Positions 25,910 through 34,065 of a stretch of DNA of 64,000 nucleotides are shown piece by piece. This stretch comes from Pseudaeromonas sp041911695 (GTDB lineage: Bacteria; Pseudomonadota; Gammaproteobacteria; Enterobacterales; Aeromonadaceae). A program made the translations under genes and the position numbers. How positions within the stretch are numbered: position 1 is the first letter of the stretch; each line of letters begins with the position of its first letter. Under the pieces are notes generated by a model. The model was given only the letters and a program-made list of their open reading frames with translations, did not search any database and was not told where the DNA came from. Location of the stretch: the NCBI GenBank assembly GCA_041911695.1, contig JAYROM010000144.1, forward strand, positions 1 through 64,000, given 5' to 3'.

Positions 25910-28339
25910 TTACAGGCTGGCGCAGATGCTCCACAAGTCGGCCTGGATGGCCGCCGCAGTCACTTCGCGTCCGGCGCCCGGCCCTTGCAGGATCAGCGGG
26001 TTGGTGCGATACCAGTCGGTCTCGACGGCGAAGATGTTGTCGCACGGTCGCAGGTTGACGAACGGATGGTGCGGCTCAAGCGCTTCGAGCCCGACCGTAG
26101 CCTTACCATCACGCTGCAGGCGCGCCACATAGCGCAATACCCGCTCATGGCTATCGGCCTCTTCAATCTGGTCCAGCAACGGTTCATCCATCGCGGCCAG
26201 CTGCTCCATAAACTGTTCACGGCTGACCTTGCGCAATGCTGGCGGCACCAGATTCTGCAGGCTGATCTGCTCCGGCTCGAGCTGGAAACCCGCCTCGCGG
26301 GCCAGAATCAGCAGTTTGCGGCGCACATCCTGCCCGGAGAGATCCTCGCGCGGATCGGGTTCGGTCAAGCCATGCTGCCACGCCTCCTCCACCAGCTCAG
26401 AGAACGGTCGACTGCCATCATACTGCTGGAACAACCAGCTCAGGGTGCCGGAGAAGATACCACTGATGCCGTGGATGCGATCCCCGGAGTGCGAGAACAT
26501 CTGCAGGGTGCTCTGGATCGGCAGCCCGGCGCCGACGGTGGCGTTGTAACGCCACTGACGCTGGTGATCAGCAAAGCTCTGGCGGATACGTTGATACAGC
26601 TCATCCGGCGCCGAACCGGCAAATTTATTGGCCGTCACCAAATGGGCGCCGAGCTGGGCCAGCTCCGGGTAGGCGGCACTCAGCTCCTCGCTGGCCGTCA
26701 GGTCAATCGCAATCAAATCATCGAAGCTGTGTTGCTCAATCTGCGCGACCGTCTCCGCCCAGGTAAAGGGTTGCGGATGGAAGTTGTCGATCATCTGCAG
26801 CGCCGGCAACCCGCTATCGCTAACCATACCGCCACGGCTGTCAAATACCGCATACAGGGTCAGTTGTAGCGAATGCTCGTGCTCGAGTCGAGCCTTCTCG
26901 CGCTCAAACAGTTGCAGCCACTGAGTTCCGATATTGCCGCGACCAAACAGCACAATGCCAACGCGACGGGTGTGATGAAACAGGCTGGCATGCAGCGCCA
27001 GCAGCAGTGGCTCAAGGGTGATCTCGCGCACCACGGCAATCAGGCTCAGTCCATCACGACCGGTCTGAATAAACTCCAGCGGCTGATCGGCGAGCAGACG
27101 ATAGAAACGGTGACACTGTTCCGCCTGGTCACACACCCCGGCACCAACCAGCGCCAGCAGGCTATAACCATCGCGACGGATCAGCCCGGTAAAACCATCC
27201 TCCTGCTGGGCGGCCTCCAGAATGGCCAGCGCATTCGGCGCCACCTCCGGAGTGTAGGCCAGGCGCAGGATGCGGCGGTCCGCCTGTAGATGACAGGAGA
27301 GCGGTGCCATCTGATGATCCGCCAGACGCTGTTCGATGCTCGCCACTGCCTGAGCATAGTCGCGATGCGGCAGCACCTTGAGCTCGAGCAGCACCACTTG
27401 ATCCAGCGAGGTGATGATCCGCGCCCCCTTGACCTGTGACTTGCGACGCAATATCAGCGTCGAGCCAGATTGCGCATCATAGCTGCAGCGCAATGCCAGC
27501 CGTTGCTGACTGTCGATCACCGGTTGCAGAGTGCGGCTATGCAGTACCGGCGAGCCCAAGCGGGCCAGCTCATTGGCCTCGGCCAGCGACAGGCGCTCGA
27601 GCAGATGGGCCGATTTCACCCGACGCGGGTCAGCACTGTAGACGCCAGCGACATCACTCCAGATGGTGGTGGCTTCCGCCCCGGCCAGCGCGCCGAGCAG
27701 GGTGGCGGAGTAGTCCGAGCCATTCCGGCCAAGCAGCAGGGTACGGCCCTGGGCATTGGCGGCGATAAAACCAGTGACGACCACATATTGGGTGCCCAGG
27801 CGCGCCAGTTCGGCCTGCAGCCGCTCGCGGGACGCCGGGACATTGACCCGTGCCAGCGCGGCCTCTTCGGCAAGCAGAAATTGGCGGGCATCCAGCCAGT
27901 CGGCCTGATTACCGCGCTCCTGCAACAACGCCGCCAGCAGCCGCGCTGACCACACCTCGCCAAACGACATAATGCGGTTGCGCTCCAGCGCATCGAGCGG
28001 AGTTTGCAAGCTGCGGGTGATGTTATCCAGATCGTCCTGCAGCGCCGCCGATAACTGTTGACGCCGCTCCGCCTCCAGCAGGCCATCAATCAACCCCTGC
28101 TGGTAGGACTGCAAGGCGCCGAACACAGCCGGCAGGGCATGGTCACCACTCTCGCTCAGTTCCAGCACCTGGATCAGGCGGTTGGTGGTCTTGCCAGCGG
28201 CCGAGACCACGATCAACTCATCGCCTCGCCCCTGCTGCTCAATCAGGCCCGCGACCCGACGATAGCAACCGGGATCGGCCAGACTGCTGCCACCAAACTT
28301 GTGCACCTGCCGCCCTTGAGGCGCCGTGAACTGCTGCAT
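25910..28339 (-). CDS. metL: Aspartokinase II / homoserine dehydrogenase II
   Basis: Bifunctional enzyme for the first and third steps from aspartate to homoserine, the methionine-repressed isoform. The ATG at 28337-28339 (MQQFTAPQGRQVHKFGGSSL) gives 809 residues (E. coli 810); GAGGAAG lies just upstream. The N-terminal kinase carries VHKFGGSSLADPGCYR and LLLGRNGSDYSATLLGALAG; a central regulatory region follows. The C-terminal dehydrogenase starts with VGIVLFGRGNIGTQWLQLFE, with NKFAGSAPDELYQ further on. It follows metB by 60 bases, the metBL operon. Confidence 0.95.
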   Translation of the reverse strand: MQQFTAPQGRQVHKFGGSSLADPGCYRRVAGLIEQQGRGDELIVVSAAGKTTNRLIQVLELSESGDHALPAVFGALQSYQQGLIDGLLEAERRQQLSAALQDDLDNITRSLQTPLDALERNRIMSFGEVWSARLLAALLQERGNQADWLDARQFLLAEEAALARVNVPASRERLQAELARLGTQYVVVTGFIAANAQGRTLLLGRNGSDYSATLLGALAGAEATTIWSDVAGVYSADPRRVKSAHLLERLSLAEANELARLGSPVLHSRTLQPVIDSQQRLALRCSYDAQSGSTLILRRKSQVKGARIITSLDQVVLLELKVLPHRDYAQAVASIEQRLADHQMAPLSCHLQADRRILRLAYTPEVAPNALAILEAAQQEDGFTGLIRRDGYSLLALVGAGVCDQAEQCHRFYRLLADQPLEFIQTGRDGLSLIAVVREITLEPLLLALHASLFHHTRRVGIVLFGRGNIGTQWLQLFEREKARLEHEHSLQLTLYAVFDSRGGMVSDSGLPALQMIDNFHPQPFTWAETVAQIEQHSFDDLIAIDLTASEELSAAYPELAQLGAHLVTANKFAGSAPDELYQRIRQSFADHQRQWRYNATVGAGLPIQSTLQMFSHSGDRIHGISGIFSGTLSWLFQQYDGSRPFSELVEEAWQHGLTEPDPREDLSGQDVRRKLLILAREAGFQLEPEQISLQNLVPPALRKVSREQFMEQLAAMDEPLLDQIEEADSHERVLRYVARLQRDGKATVGLEALEPHHPFVNLRPCDNIFAVETDWYRTNPLILQGPGAGREVTAAAIQADLWSICASL

Positions 28340-28399
28340 AACTTCCTCGCTCAACAAACCTGCTTGACTGGACACCCGCGGCACAACGCCGGCCGCGGT

Positions 28400-29563
28400 T
28401 TACCGTACGGCACAGGCAAACGCCTGCGCCAGGTCGGCGATCAGATCATCGATATGCTCGATGCCGACCGACAACCGCAATAATTGATCAGAAATCCCGG
28501 CACGACGACGCGCCTCGGGATCCATCCCCGCATGGGTCATGCTGGCCGGATGGGCCACCAGGCTTTCTACCCCACCGAGCGACTCGGCGAGGTTAAACAA
28601 CTCCAGCGCGCCAAGGAAGCGTTGCATCTGCGCCAGATCAAACTCCACTTCGAAACTGACCATGGCCCCGAAGCCGCTTTGCTGGCGACAGGCAATCGCA
28701 TGCCCCGGATGGTCCGCTAACCCCGGGTAATAGAGACGCGACACCTGCGGCACCTGTTGCAACCAGGCCACCAGTGCCTGGGCATTTTCCTGATGCTGGC
28801 GCATGCGCGGCGCCAGGGTGCGCAGACCCCGCAAGGTCAGGTAGGCGTCAAAGGCCCCGCCGGTATGGCCCAGACAGTTGCCCCACCAGGAGAGGGTCTC
28901 GTGCAGTTCCGCACTGCCAGCAATCACTGCCCCGCCGACCACATCGGAGTGGCCATTGATGTACTTGGTGGTCGAATGGACCACGATATCCGCCCCCAGC
29001 GCCAGCGGTTGCTGCAGCAACGGCGACAAGAAGGTGTTATCGACCGCGGTCAGCGCGCCGGCAGCCTGCGCCTGCTGGCACAGCGCCGCGACATCGACCA
29101 CGCGTAACAGCGGATTGGACGGGGTTTCGATCCACACCAGTGTCGGCTGCTGCGCCAGCGCATCCGCCACCGCAGCGGCATCGCCCTGATCGACAAACAG
29201 CACGCGATAGTGACCGCGTGCGGCCATATGCTGGAACAGACGATAGGTGCCACCATAACAGTCGTGCGGCGCCACCAGCAGGTCGTCCGGTTTGAGCAAC
29301 GCCAGGGTCACCAGGTTGATCGCCCCCATGCCGGTGCCGGTGAACACGCAACCGACGCCCCCTTCGAGGGCCGCCAGCGCGTCATTCAGCGTCTGTCGGG
29401 TCGGATTGCCGGAGCGGCTGTAATCAAACTGCCGCTTTTCACCATAGCCGGCAAAGGTATAGTTGGTAGACAGATAAATGGGGGGGACCACGGCACCGAA
29501 TCCGGTATCTTCGCCGATGCCTGATTTGACCGCGCGGGTCTCCTGTTTGTAGTGCTGCGACAT
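28400..29563 (-). CDS. metB: Cystathionine gamma-synthase
   Basis: PLP enzyme that joins O-succinylhomoserine and cysteine to cystathionine, en route to methionine. It has 387 residues (E. coli 386). The PLP lysine is in HSTTKYINGHSDVVGGAVIA; SRSGNPTRQTLNDALAALEG and VDNTFLSPLLQQPLALGADI are family motifs. First gene of metBL, divergent from metJ, with its -35 inside the met boxes. Cystathionine gamma-lyases share the fold; gene context decides for MetB. Confidence 0.94.
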   Translation of the reverse strand: MSQHYKQETRAVKSGIGEDTGFGAVVPPIYLSTNYTFAGYGEKRQFDYSRSGNPTRQTLNDALAALEGGVGCVFTGTGMGAINLVTLALLKPDDLLVAPHDCYGGTYRLFQHMAARGHYRVLFVDQGDAAAVADALAQQPTLVWIETPSNPLLRVVDVAALCQQAQAAGALTAVDNTFLSPLLQQPLALGADIVVHSTTKYINGHSDVVGGAVIAGSAELHETLSWWGNCLGHTGGAFDAYLTLRGLRTLAPRMRQHQENAQALVAWLQQVPQVSRLYYPGLADHPGHAIACRQQSGFGAMVSFEVEFDLAQMQRFLGALELFNLAESLGGVESLVAHPASMTHAGMDPEARRRAGISDQLLRLSVGIEHIDDLIADLAQAFACAVR

Positions 29564-29613
29564 ATGGACGCTCCGTGTTCCCTGACCAGTGACAGATTCA
29601 TTTTTCCTGCATC

Positions 29614-29641
29614 ACGATACCACGTCGACATAAGACGTCAA
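29614..29641 (-). promoter_or_regulatory. metB promoter
   Basis: On the minus strand TTGACG (29636-29641) and TATCGT (29614-29619) are 16 bases apart, about 50 bases ahead of metB. The -35 overlaps a met box, as expected for repression by MetJ. Confidence 0.7.
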
Positions 29642-29664
29642 TCCTTCTGGACGTCTAAATGGCT
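29625..29664. promoter_or_regulatory. MetJ operator, tandem met boxes
   Basis: Tandem 8-bp units resembling the met box AGACGTCT: AGACGTCA (29633-29640), a poor unit ATCCTTCT, GGACGTCT (29649-29656), then a degenerate unit AAATGGCT. MetJ with S-adenosylmethionine binds such arrays cooperatively. The array lies over the metB -35 and just upstream of the metJ promoter. Confidence 0.75.
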
Positions 29665-29675
29665 TTGCTGTTGGA

Positions 29676-29704
29676 TTGCCATTACAACCCTTACGGGTTA
29701 CACT
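29676..29704 (+). promoter_or_regulatory. metJ promoter
   Basis: TTGCCA (29676-29681) and TACACT (29699-29704) with a 17-base spacer, 31 bases ahead of the metJ ATG. It abuts the met boxes, consistent with autorepression. Confidence 0.65.
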
Positions 29705-29735
29705 GCCGAGTGATAATTCAGCCTAAAGGTGGGAT

Positions 29736-30056
29736 ATGAAAACTGAGTGGAATGGTGATTATGTTAGTCCTTATGCCGAACATGGCAAAAAGAGCGAGCA
29801 GGTCAAAAAGATCACTGTCTCCATCCCGTTGAAGGTGCTGAAAATCCTGACCGACGAGCGCACCCGCCGTCAGGTCAACAACCTGCGCCATGCCACCAAC
29901 AGCGAACTGCTGTGCGAAGCCTTCCTGCATGCCTTTACCGGCCAGCCATTGCCGTGTGACGAGGACTTGCGCAAGGATCGACCAGACACTATCCCGACCA
30001 GTGCACAGCGCATCATGAATGAACTGGGCAAGCCGATCGAGAACTTCGACGACTAG
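29736..30056 (+). CDS. metJ: Methionine repressor MetJ
   Basis: Ribbon-helix-helix repressor that uses S-adenosylmethionine as corepressor to shut down methionine genes. It has 106 residues (E. coli 105). The DNA-binding strand is KKITVSIPLKVLKILTDERT (about residues 23-42), followed by RRQVNNLRHATNSELLCEAF. It is divergent from metBL across the met boxes, the usual arrangement. A terminator follows at 30103. Confidence 0.97.
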   Translation: MKTEWNGDYVSPYAEHGKKSEQVKKITVSIPLKVLKILTDERTRRQVNNLRHATNSELLCEAFLHAFTGQPLPCDEDLRKDRPDTIPTSAQRIMNELGKPIENFDD

Positions 30057-30102
30057 CGTGGCGATGATAGACATTGCTGACCCGTCGATGGGGATGGGAA
30101 AG

Positions 30103-30126
30103 AGGCGACCTGCAGGTCGCCTTTTT
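30103..30126 (+). terminator. metJ terminator
   Basis: AGGCGACC and GGTCGCCT pair around TGCA (30103-30122), followed by TTTTG. Confidence 0.85.
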
Positions 30127-30173
30127 GTTGCCGGTCATCCTGCGCCAAGTCAGCGCACAGCCGATCGACAGAC

Positions 30174-30200
30174 AAAAAAAGGCGGCCCATTAAGGGCCGC
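30174..30200 (-). terminator. Strong terminator at 3' end of small RNA candidate
   Basis: On the minus strand GCGGCCC and GGGCCGC pair around TTAAT, followed by CTTTTTTT. It also serves as the end of any nudE transcript. Confidence 0.88.
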
Positions 30201-30286
30201 AGACAGAACTGTGTGTATTCGCACAAGGAGACACCAGAACCACAGTGGATGTGTTGCCTGTAAACCGACGTAGGCGTTCGGCTACG
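30174..30286 (-). ncRNA. Candidate small RNA downstream of nudE
   Basis: A 113-base unit with its own predicted promoter and a strong terminator, and no reading frame. On the minus strand it begins about 7 bases after TAGTAT with a hairpin (CGTAG...CTACG, 30267-30284). A middle part follows with CTGTG...CACAG pairing, and it ends in a GC hairpin plus seven T. It matches none of the common enteric small RNAs I can recall by eye (Spot 42, GlmY/Z, RyhB, 4.5S, 6S). It could also be the 3' end of the nudE transcript. Confidence 0.5.
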
Positions 30287-30292
30287 AGGTTC

Positions 30293-30321
30293 ATACTAGG
30301 CCACTCTGTCATGACCGTCAG
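30293..30321 (-). promoter_or_regulatory. Promoter of small RNA candidate
   Basis: On the minus strand CTGACG (30316-30321), 17-base spacer, TAGTAT (30293-30298). It lies between the nudE stop (30348) and the terminator, where no coding gene follows. Confidence 0.5.
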
Positions 30322-30347
30322 TGACCGAAACCCTTTTCTCCGACAGC

Positions 30348-30902
30348 TTATTCCCCTTGCTGTGCCAGCCAGCGCAGCGCCAGCAGCAAGGCGGAGATAC
30401 TGCGGGTATCGTGAAACGCCGGGTCATCGAGCAAGGCTTCTGCCTCCGCCAGGGGCCAGGTCACCAGCTCCAGCGGTTCGGGCTCATCGCCTTCGCGCTG
30501 TTCCGGATAGAGATCACGCGCCAACAGCAACGACATGCGGCTGGACATGAAACCCGGCGCCAGCGAAATGTCACGCAACGGCACCAGTTGACGAGCGCCC
30601 CAGCCGGTCTCTTCCATCAGCTCACGATTCCCCGCTTCCATCGCATTCTCGCCGGCATCAATCACCCCCTTGGGGAAGCCCAACTCATAGGCATGAGTGC
30701 CGGCGGCATATTCACGCACCAGCAGCAACTGGCCATCCGCCCGCAGCGGCACGACCATCACGGCACCATGCCCGCCCCCCTGCAGCCGTTCGTAAATACG
30801 CTCCGTGCCGTTGGCAAACCGCAGGTGCAGGGCCTCAACCTTGAACAGTCGACTCTGGGCCACGATCTCCTGCGTCAATATTTGCGGTTTTTTCCGTTCC
30901 AT
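30348..30902 (-). CDS. nudE: ADP-compound hydrolase NudE
   Basis: Nudix hydrolase acting on ADP-ribose, NADH and diadenosine polyphosphates. The start at 30900-30902 (MERKKPQILTQEIVAQSRLF) gives 184 residues (E. coli 186); the frame stays open upstream but that part is antisense to yrfG. The Nudix box is GVIDAGENAMEAGNRELMEE with TGW after it. DLYPEQREGDEPEPLELVTW matches NudE specifically. It is divergent from yrfG, as in E. coli. Confidence 0.9.
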   Translation of the reverse strand: MERKKPQILTQEIVAQSRLFKVEALHLRFANGTERIYERLQGGGHGAVMVVPLRADGQLLLVREYAAGTHAYELGFPKGVIDAGENAMEAGNRELMEETGWGARQLVPLRDISLAPGFMSSRMSLLLARDLYPEQREGDEPEPLELVTWPLAEAEALLDDPAFHDTRSISALLLALRWLAQQGE

Positions 30903-30919
30903 CTCTGTTCGGCTATAAT
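30891..30919 (+). promoter_or_regulatory. yrfG promoter
   Basis: TTTCCG (30891-30896), 17-base spacer, perfect TATAAT (30914-30919), 56 bases ahead of the yrfG ATG. The -35 lies over the nudE start codon, so the divergent genes share this region. Confidence 0.65.
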
Positions 30920-30974
30920 CGCCGCCTCCGCCTGCCATCAGGCCATTGTAAGCAACCACCCGGGAAAGAACAGC

Positions 30975-31664
30975 ATGCTTGACTGGCAACGCATCGATAC
31001 CGTCCTGCTGGACATGGACGGCACCCTGATCGACCTGCATTTCGACAACCACTTCTGGCAGCAGTTGGTGCCAGAGGTGTGGGGGGCCCAGCGCGGACTG
31101 ACGCCAGCCGAAGCCAAGCAGGCGCTGGCCCCGGTGTTCGACGCTGTGGCCGGCACGCTCGACTGGTACTGCCTGGATTATTGGCAACGAACATTACAAC
31201 TCGACATCATGGCACTGAAACAGACCCTGCGTAGCCGCATCCGCTGGCGCCCGGCGGCGCAGGCGTTCTTGCAACAGTTACGGGCCAGCGGCCGACGTTG
31301 CTATCTGTTTACCAATGCCCATCCGGACAGTCTGGCGCTGAAACAGCAAGAGACCGGACTACAAGATTGGCTGGATGGGGTCTATTCCACCCATCAGTTT
31401 GGTGTGCCGAAAGAGGATCCGGCCTGCTGGCAGGCACTGCAACATGAACTGGGTTATGACCCGGCGCGCACCCTGTTTGTCGATGACTCCGCCCGCATCC
31501 TCGCCGCAGCCCGCGCGGCAGGCATTGGCCAGGTACTGGGGATTCTGACCCCGGACAGCCAGCAGCCAGCCCAACAGTTGGATCAGGTGACGGCGATTGC
31601 CGACTACCAGGAAGTGCTTCCGGCGCTCAAGGCAGATACCCAGCGCCGGCGGGCTGCGTTATAA
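30975..31664 (+). CDS. yrfG: GMP/IMP nucleotidase, HAD family
   Basis: Haloacid-dehalogenase-type phosphatase that removes phosphate from purine nucleotides. It has 229 residues (E. coli 222). HAD motif I is VLLDMDGTLIDL, motif II lies in CYLFTNAHPDSLALK, the lysine in FGVPKEDPACW, and motif IV is TLFVDDSARIL. Its last 6 bases overlap the end of gspN on the other strand. The start was chosen at the MLDWQRID ATG because the longer frame upstream only mirrors nudE. Confidence 0.9.
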   Translation: MLDWQRIDTVLLDMDGTLIDLHFDNHFWQQLVPEVWGAQRGLTPAEAKQALAPVFDAVAGTLDWYCLDYWQRTLQLDIMALKQTLRSRIRWRPAAQAFLQQLRASGRRCYLFTNAHPDSLALKQQETGLQDWLDGVYSTHQFGVPKEDPACWQALQHELGYDPARTLFVDDSARILAAARAAGIGQVLGILTPDSQQPAQQLDQVTAIADYQEVLPALKADTQRRRAAL

Positions 31665-32411
31665 ACGACCGCTCTGTTTGAGCCGCACCGCCCCTTGGCT
31701 ATCTCGCGGGCCAATCATGTCGATCCCCTGACGGTAAGCCGCCGCCAGGCTGCTGGCCGGGAACAGTTTGGCATCCACCTGATAATCGCCTTGATTGCCG
31801 ATCTCGGCACGACCTTCGGTGCGTAACTGGGTCGAGGACTGTTTGACCTCGGCCTGCCAACGCCCCTTGGCACAAGACAACTGCGCCTGCACGGTATCCA
31901 GATCCAGAGGACCAAATGGCGACGTGACGCCAGCCCCCTGCCATATCAGACGCCCGGCCAACGATTGACAGACCCCTTGCGGGGTCACGGTCAGCGCACC
32001 ATCACGCCAGGTCAAGGTCCCGGCCGGCACCACAGGTAACGGTGCAGGTGACTGCATCACCAGCCAGCCAGCGTCGGCCTGCAGCTGGACATCGCGCAGC
32101 ACCACACCCTGTTGCCAGGCCACTTGTGCCTCGCCGAGCAGGCCGTTGCGATCCTCAAACTTCAACGCCACCGCGGGTTCAAGACGCAGCAGGTGGCTCA
32201 CCAGCAGCTCCCAGCGCACGGCATGCAGGCTATATCGCTGCCAGCGCACCGTGTCCACCCGGCCTTGCCACACCGTCCCCTGCACCCCGTCCAGCTGTAA
32301 TGCCGGTGGCAAAGGCAGCCGCGCCAACAGCCGATCAGCCGGCAGTTGCGCCAGCAGAAACAGCAGATAACACAGCAGACCACCGCCGACTAACAGGATT
32401 TTGTTCTTCAT
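31659..32411 (-). CDS. gspN: Type II secretion protein N
   Basis: Accessory component of the type II secretion system, anchored in the inner membrane with a periplasmic body. It has 250 residues, with an N-terminal membrane segment (ILLVGGGLLCYLLFLLAQLP) and a C-terminal beta-rich domain ending GPRDSQGAVRLKQSGRL. It is found in the Aeromonas, Vibrio and Klebsiella systems but is often dispensable. Overlaps gspM by 4 bases; last gene of gspC-N. Confidence 0.88.
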   Translation of the reverse strand: MKNKILLVGGGLLCYLLFLLAQLPADRLLARLPLPPALQLDGVQGTVWQGRVDTVRWQRYSLHAVRWELLVSHLLRLEPAVALKFEDRNGLLGEAQVAWQQGVVLRDVQLQADAGWLVMQSPAPLPVVPAGTLTWRDGALTVTPQGVCQSLAGRLIWQGAGVTSPFGPLDLDTVQAQLSCAKGRWQAEVKQSSTQLRTEGRAEIGNQGDYQVDAKLFPASSLAAAYRQGIDMIGPRDSQGAVRLKQSGRL

Positions 32412-32881
32412 TCCGCCCGTCCTACCTGCAAGCGTCGTACCCGGACGCGTCCCTTGCCATCTTCAGCCACCAGCTCAAGCAGGGTGGCCTGTACTGCATA
32501 ATCGCGCTCCATGCGTGCCAGCCAGTTGACCAGCCGGTCAAATTCGAGCACGCCCGGCTCAACCTGCAGTTGCTTATCTAACGGCTGTAAACGGGTCAAG
32601 GTAATCCCGGCTTGGCGGGCCGTCTGATTGACCACGGCCTCCAACGTCAGGCTGCGGTCCGGGGCCGGGCCACTTGGCCGACCAGCCTGCACCGCCCCCG
32701 CATGCTGTAGCATCCAGGCCAAGGTCTCACGCTGGGTATGTAACTGACGCTCGGCGTCATCATGCTGCGCACGAAACGGGGCTATCACCCCCCACCAGAT
32801 CAGCGCCAATAGCACGGCGGCGCCCATGCCGATTACCAATCGCCGCTCGCGCGCCGAGATGCCATACCACCAGCGCTTCAT
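32408..32881 (-). CDS. gspM: Type II secretion protein M
   Basis: Inner-membrane platform protein that pairs with GspL and recruits the assembly ATPase. It has 157 residues, with one membrane helix near residues 16-35 (VIGMGAAVLLALIWWGVIAP), then a periplasmic coiled region and a small ferredoxin-like domain. Overlaps gspL and gspN by 4 bases on either side, implying coupled translation. Confidence 0.92.
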   Translation of the reverse strand: MKRWWYGISARERRLVIGMGAAVLLALIWWGVIAPFRAQHDDAERQLHTQRETLAWMLQHAGAVQAGRPSGPAPDRSLTLEAVVNQTARQAGITLTRLQPLDKQLQVEPGVLEFDRLVNWLARMERDYAVQATLLELVAEDGKGRVRVRRLQVGRAE

Positions 32882-34065
32882 GATTTACTCCTTAACACCA
32901 AGGTCCCTTGCACCTTGTCACCCACGGTCTTCATATCCCCCGGGCGCACCTCGAACTCGGTCGCAGCCAGTTCGCGGAAGCGATCAAACTCCTGATAACC
33001 GCTGGCCGTGGCCTGAATACGTAACTCACCGCGGACGCCATCGTAGCGCAGTTGGTCAGGACGCAAGCCTGGTACCTGGGCAAACAGGGGGGCCAAGCTG
33101 GTCAGCGCCTGTACGGTCGACGGCAAGCCGGTGTTTCCACTCGCCACTTTGAGATGCTGGTTCATCTGGCTGCGCGGATTGATCACTCGCTGCTCACCGG
33201 GGAACAGCTGGCGATAGAGCTGCACGGTCTGTGCACGAACACGATCGGCCTCACTGCGCGTGGCTTGTACACTCAACCATTGGTTGAGCAGCCATACCGT
33301 CAGCAGTATCCCCGCCGCGATGGCCACCTTACGCCACGGGCGCCACCAACGCTGCCACTCCGGCTGCCGGCGATAACGTCCGGTCAGCAAGTTGCCACGC
33401 CCTTGCAGGGTGGCCGGCAGCATCAACTGCAACGGCAACTCGGCCGGCGCAGCCTGCCAGTCACCGGCAACCCCGACCGGGATCGGGCTATAACTGACGA
33501 CCTGCGGTGGCGGGTCAAAACCGCCGAGCAGCATAGGCAACCAGGAGGCTTCCGCCTGCATGCCTTGCCAAGCGTTCTGCCGGAACAACCAGCTGTCATG
33601 ACATTGCACCGCACTCCACTGCCCCGGCTCGGCCAGTGGCAGGGTCAACACATCCGGCAACAGGCATTGGGCCACCAATCCGGCCTCACTTAACCAACCT
33701 TGCCACTGCGCCATGCGGGTATGCTCAACCGCGACCAGATGTACCTGTGGCCCCTGCTGATGCAACACCACCAGATGCAACTGCTCAATATCGCTGGCCA
33801 CCTCCTCCTCGAGCAGATAAGGCAAGGCCTGTAGCGCCTGCCGTCCGCCGCGACCGGGCAGGGTGACCTCACGGAATAACAGCTCGCTCGCCGGCACCAG
33901 CACCCGCACCGGACGCCCGCCAGCCCGCTCATGCAGCGAACTTAATCCACCGGCGCCGTCCAGCGTACCGCTGGCAATCAATGTCTGTTCACTGGGCGAC
34001 CACACCAGCCAATCTACGGGGGCCGCGGCATCCGCACCCAGACGGATCACTAAGACTTCGTTCAC
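32878..34065 (-). CDS. gspL: Type II secretion protein L
   Basis: Bitopic inner-membrane protein. Its large cytoplasmic actin-like domain (about residues 1-235) binds the N-terminus of the ATPase GspE; one membrane helix follows (KVAIAAGILLTVWLLNQWLS, about 245-264), and the C-terminal periplasmic ferredoxin-like domain contacts GspM. It has 395 residues, typical of ExeL/EpsL. The start MNEVLVIRLGADAAAPVDWL fits the family. Overlaps gspK and gspM by 4 bases. Confidence 0.93.
   Translation of the reverse strand: MNEVLVIRLGADAAAPVDWLVWSPSEQTLIASGTLDGAGGLSSLHERAGGRPVRVLVPASELLFREVTLPGRGGRQALQALPYLLEEEVASDIEQLHLVVLHQQGPQVHLVAVEHTRMAQWQGWLSEAGLVAQCLLPDVLTLPLAEPGQWSAVQCHDSWLFRQNAWQGMQAEASWLPMLLGGFDPPPQVVSYSPIPVGVAGDWQAAPAELPLQLMLPATLQGRGNLLTGRYRRQPEWQRWWRPWRKVAIAAGILLTVWLLNQWLSVQATRSEADRVRAQTVQLYRQLFPGEQRVINPRSQMNQHLKVASGNTGLPSTVQALTSLAPLFAQVPGLRPDQLRYDGVRGELRIQATASGYQEFDRFRELAATEFEVRPGDMKTVGDKVQGTLVLRSKS

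Noticed and set aside
25725..26058. Open frames running through the heptamer repeat on both strands
   Set aside because: They only translate the GAGAGRC repeat and part of metL antisense. No start signal or family resemblance.
30321..30974. A 447-residue yrfG with a long N-terminal extension
   Set aside because: The extension is the antisense of nudE. The HAD domain starts at MLDWQRID with a promoter just upstream.
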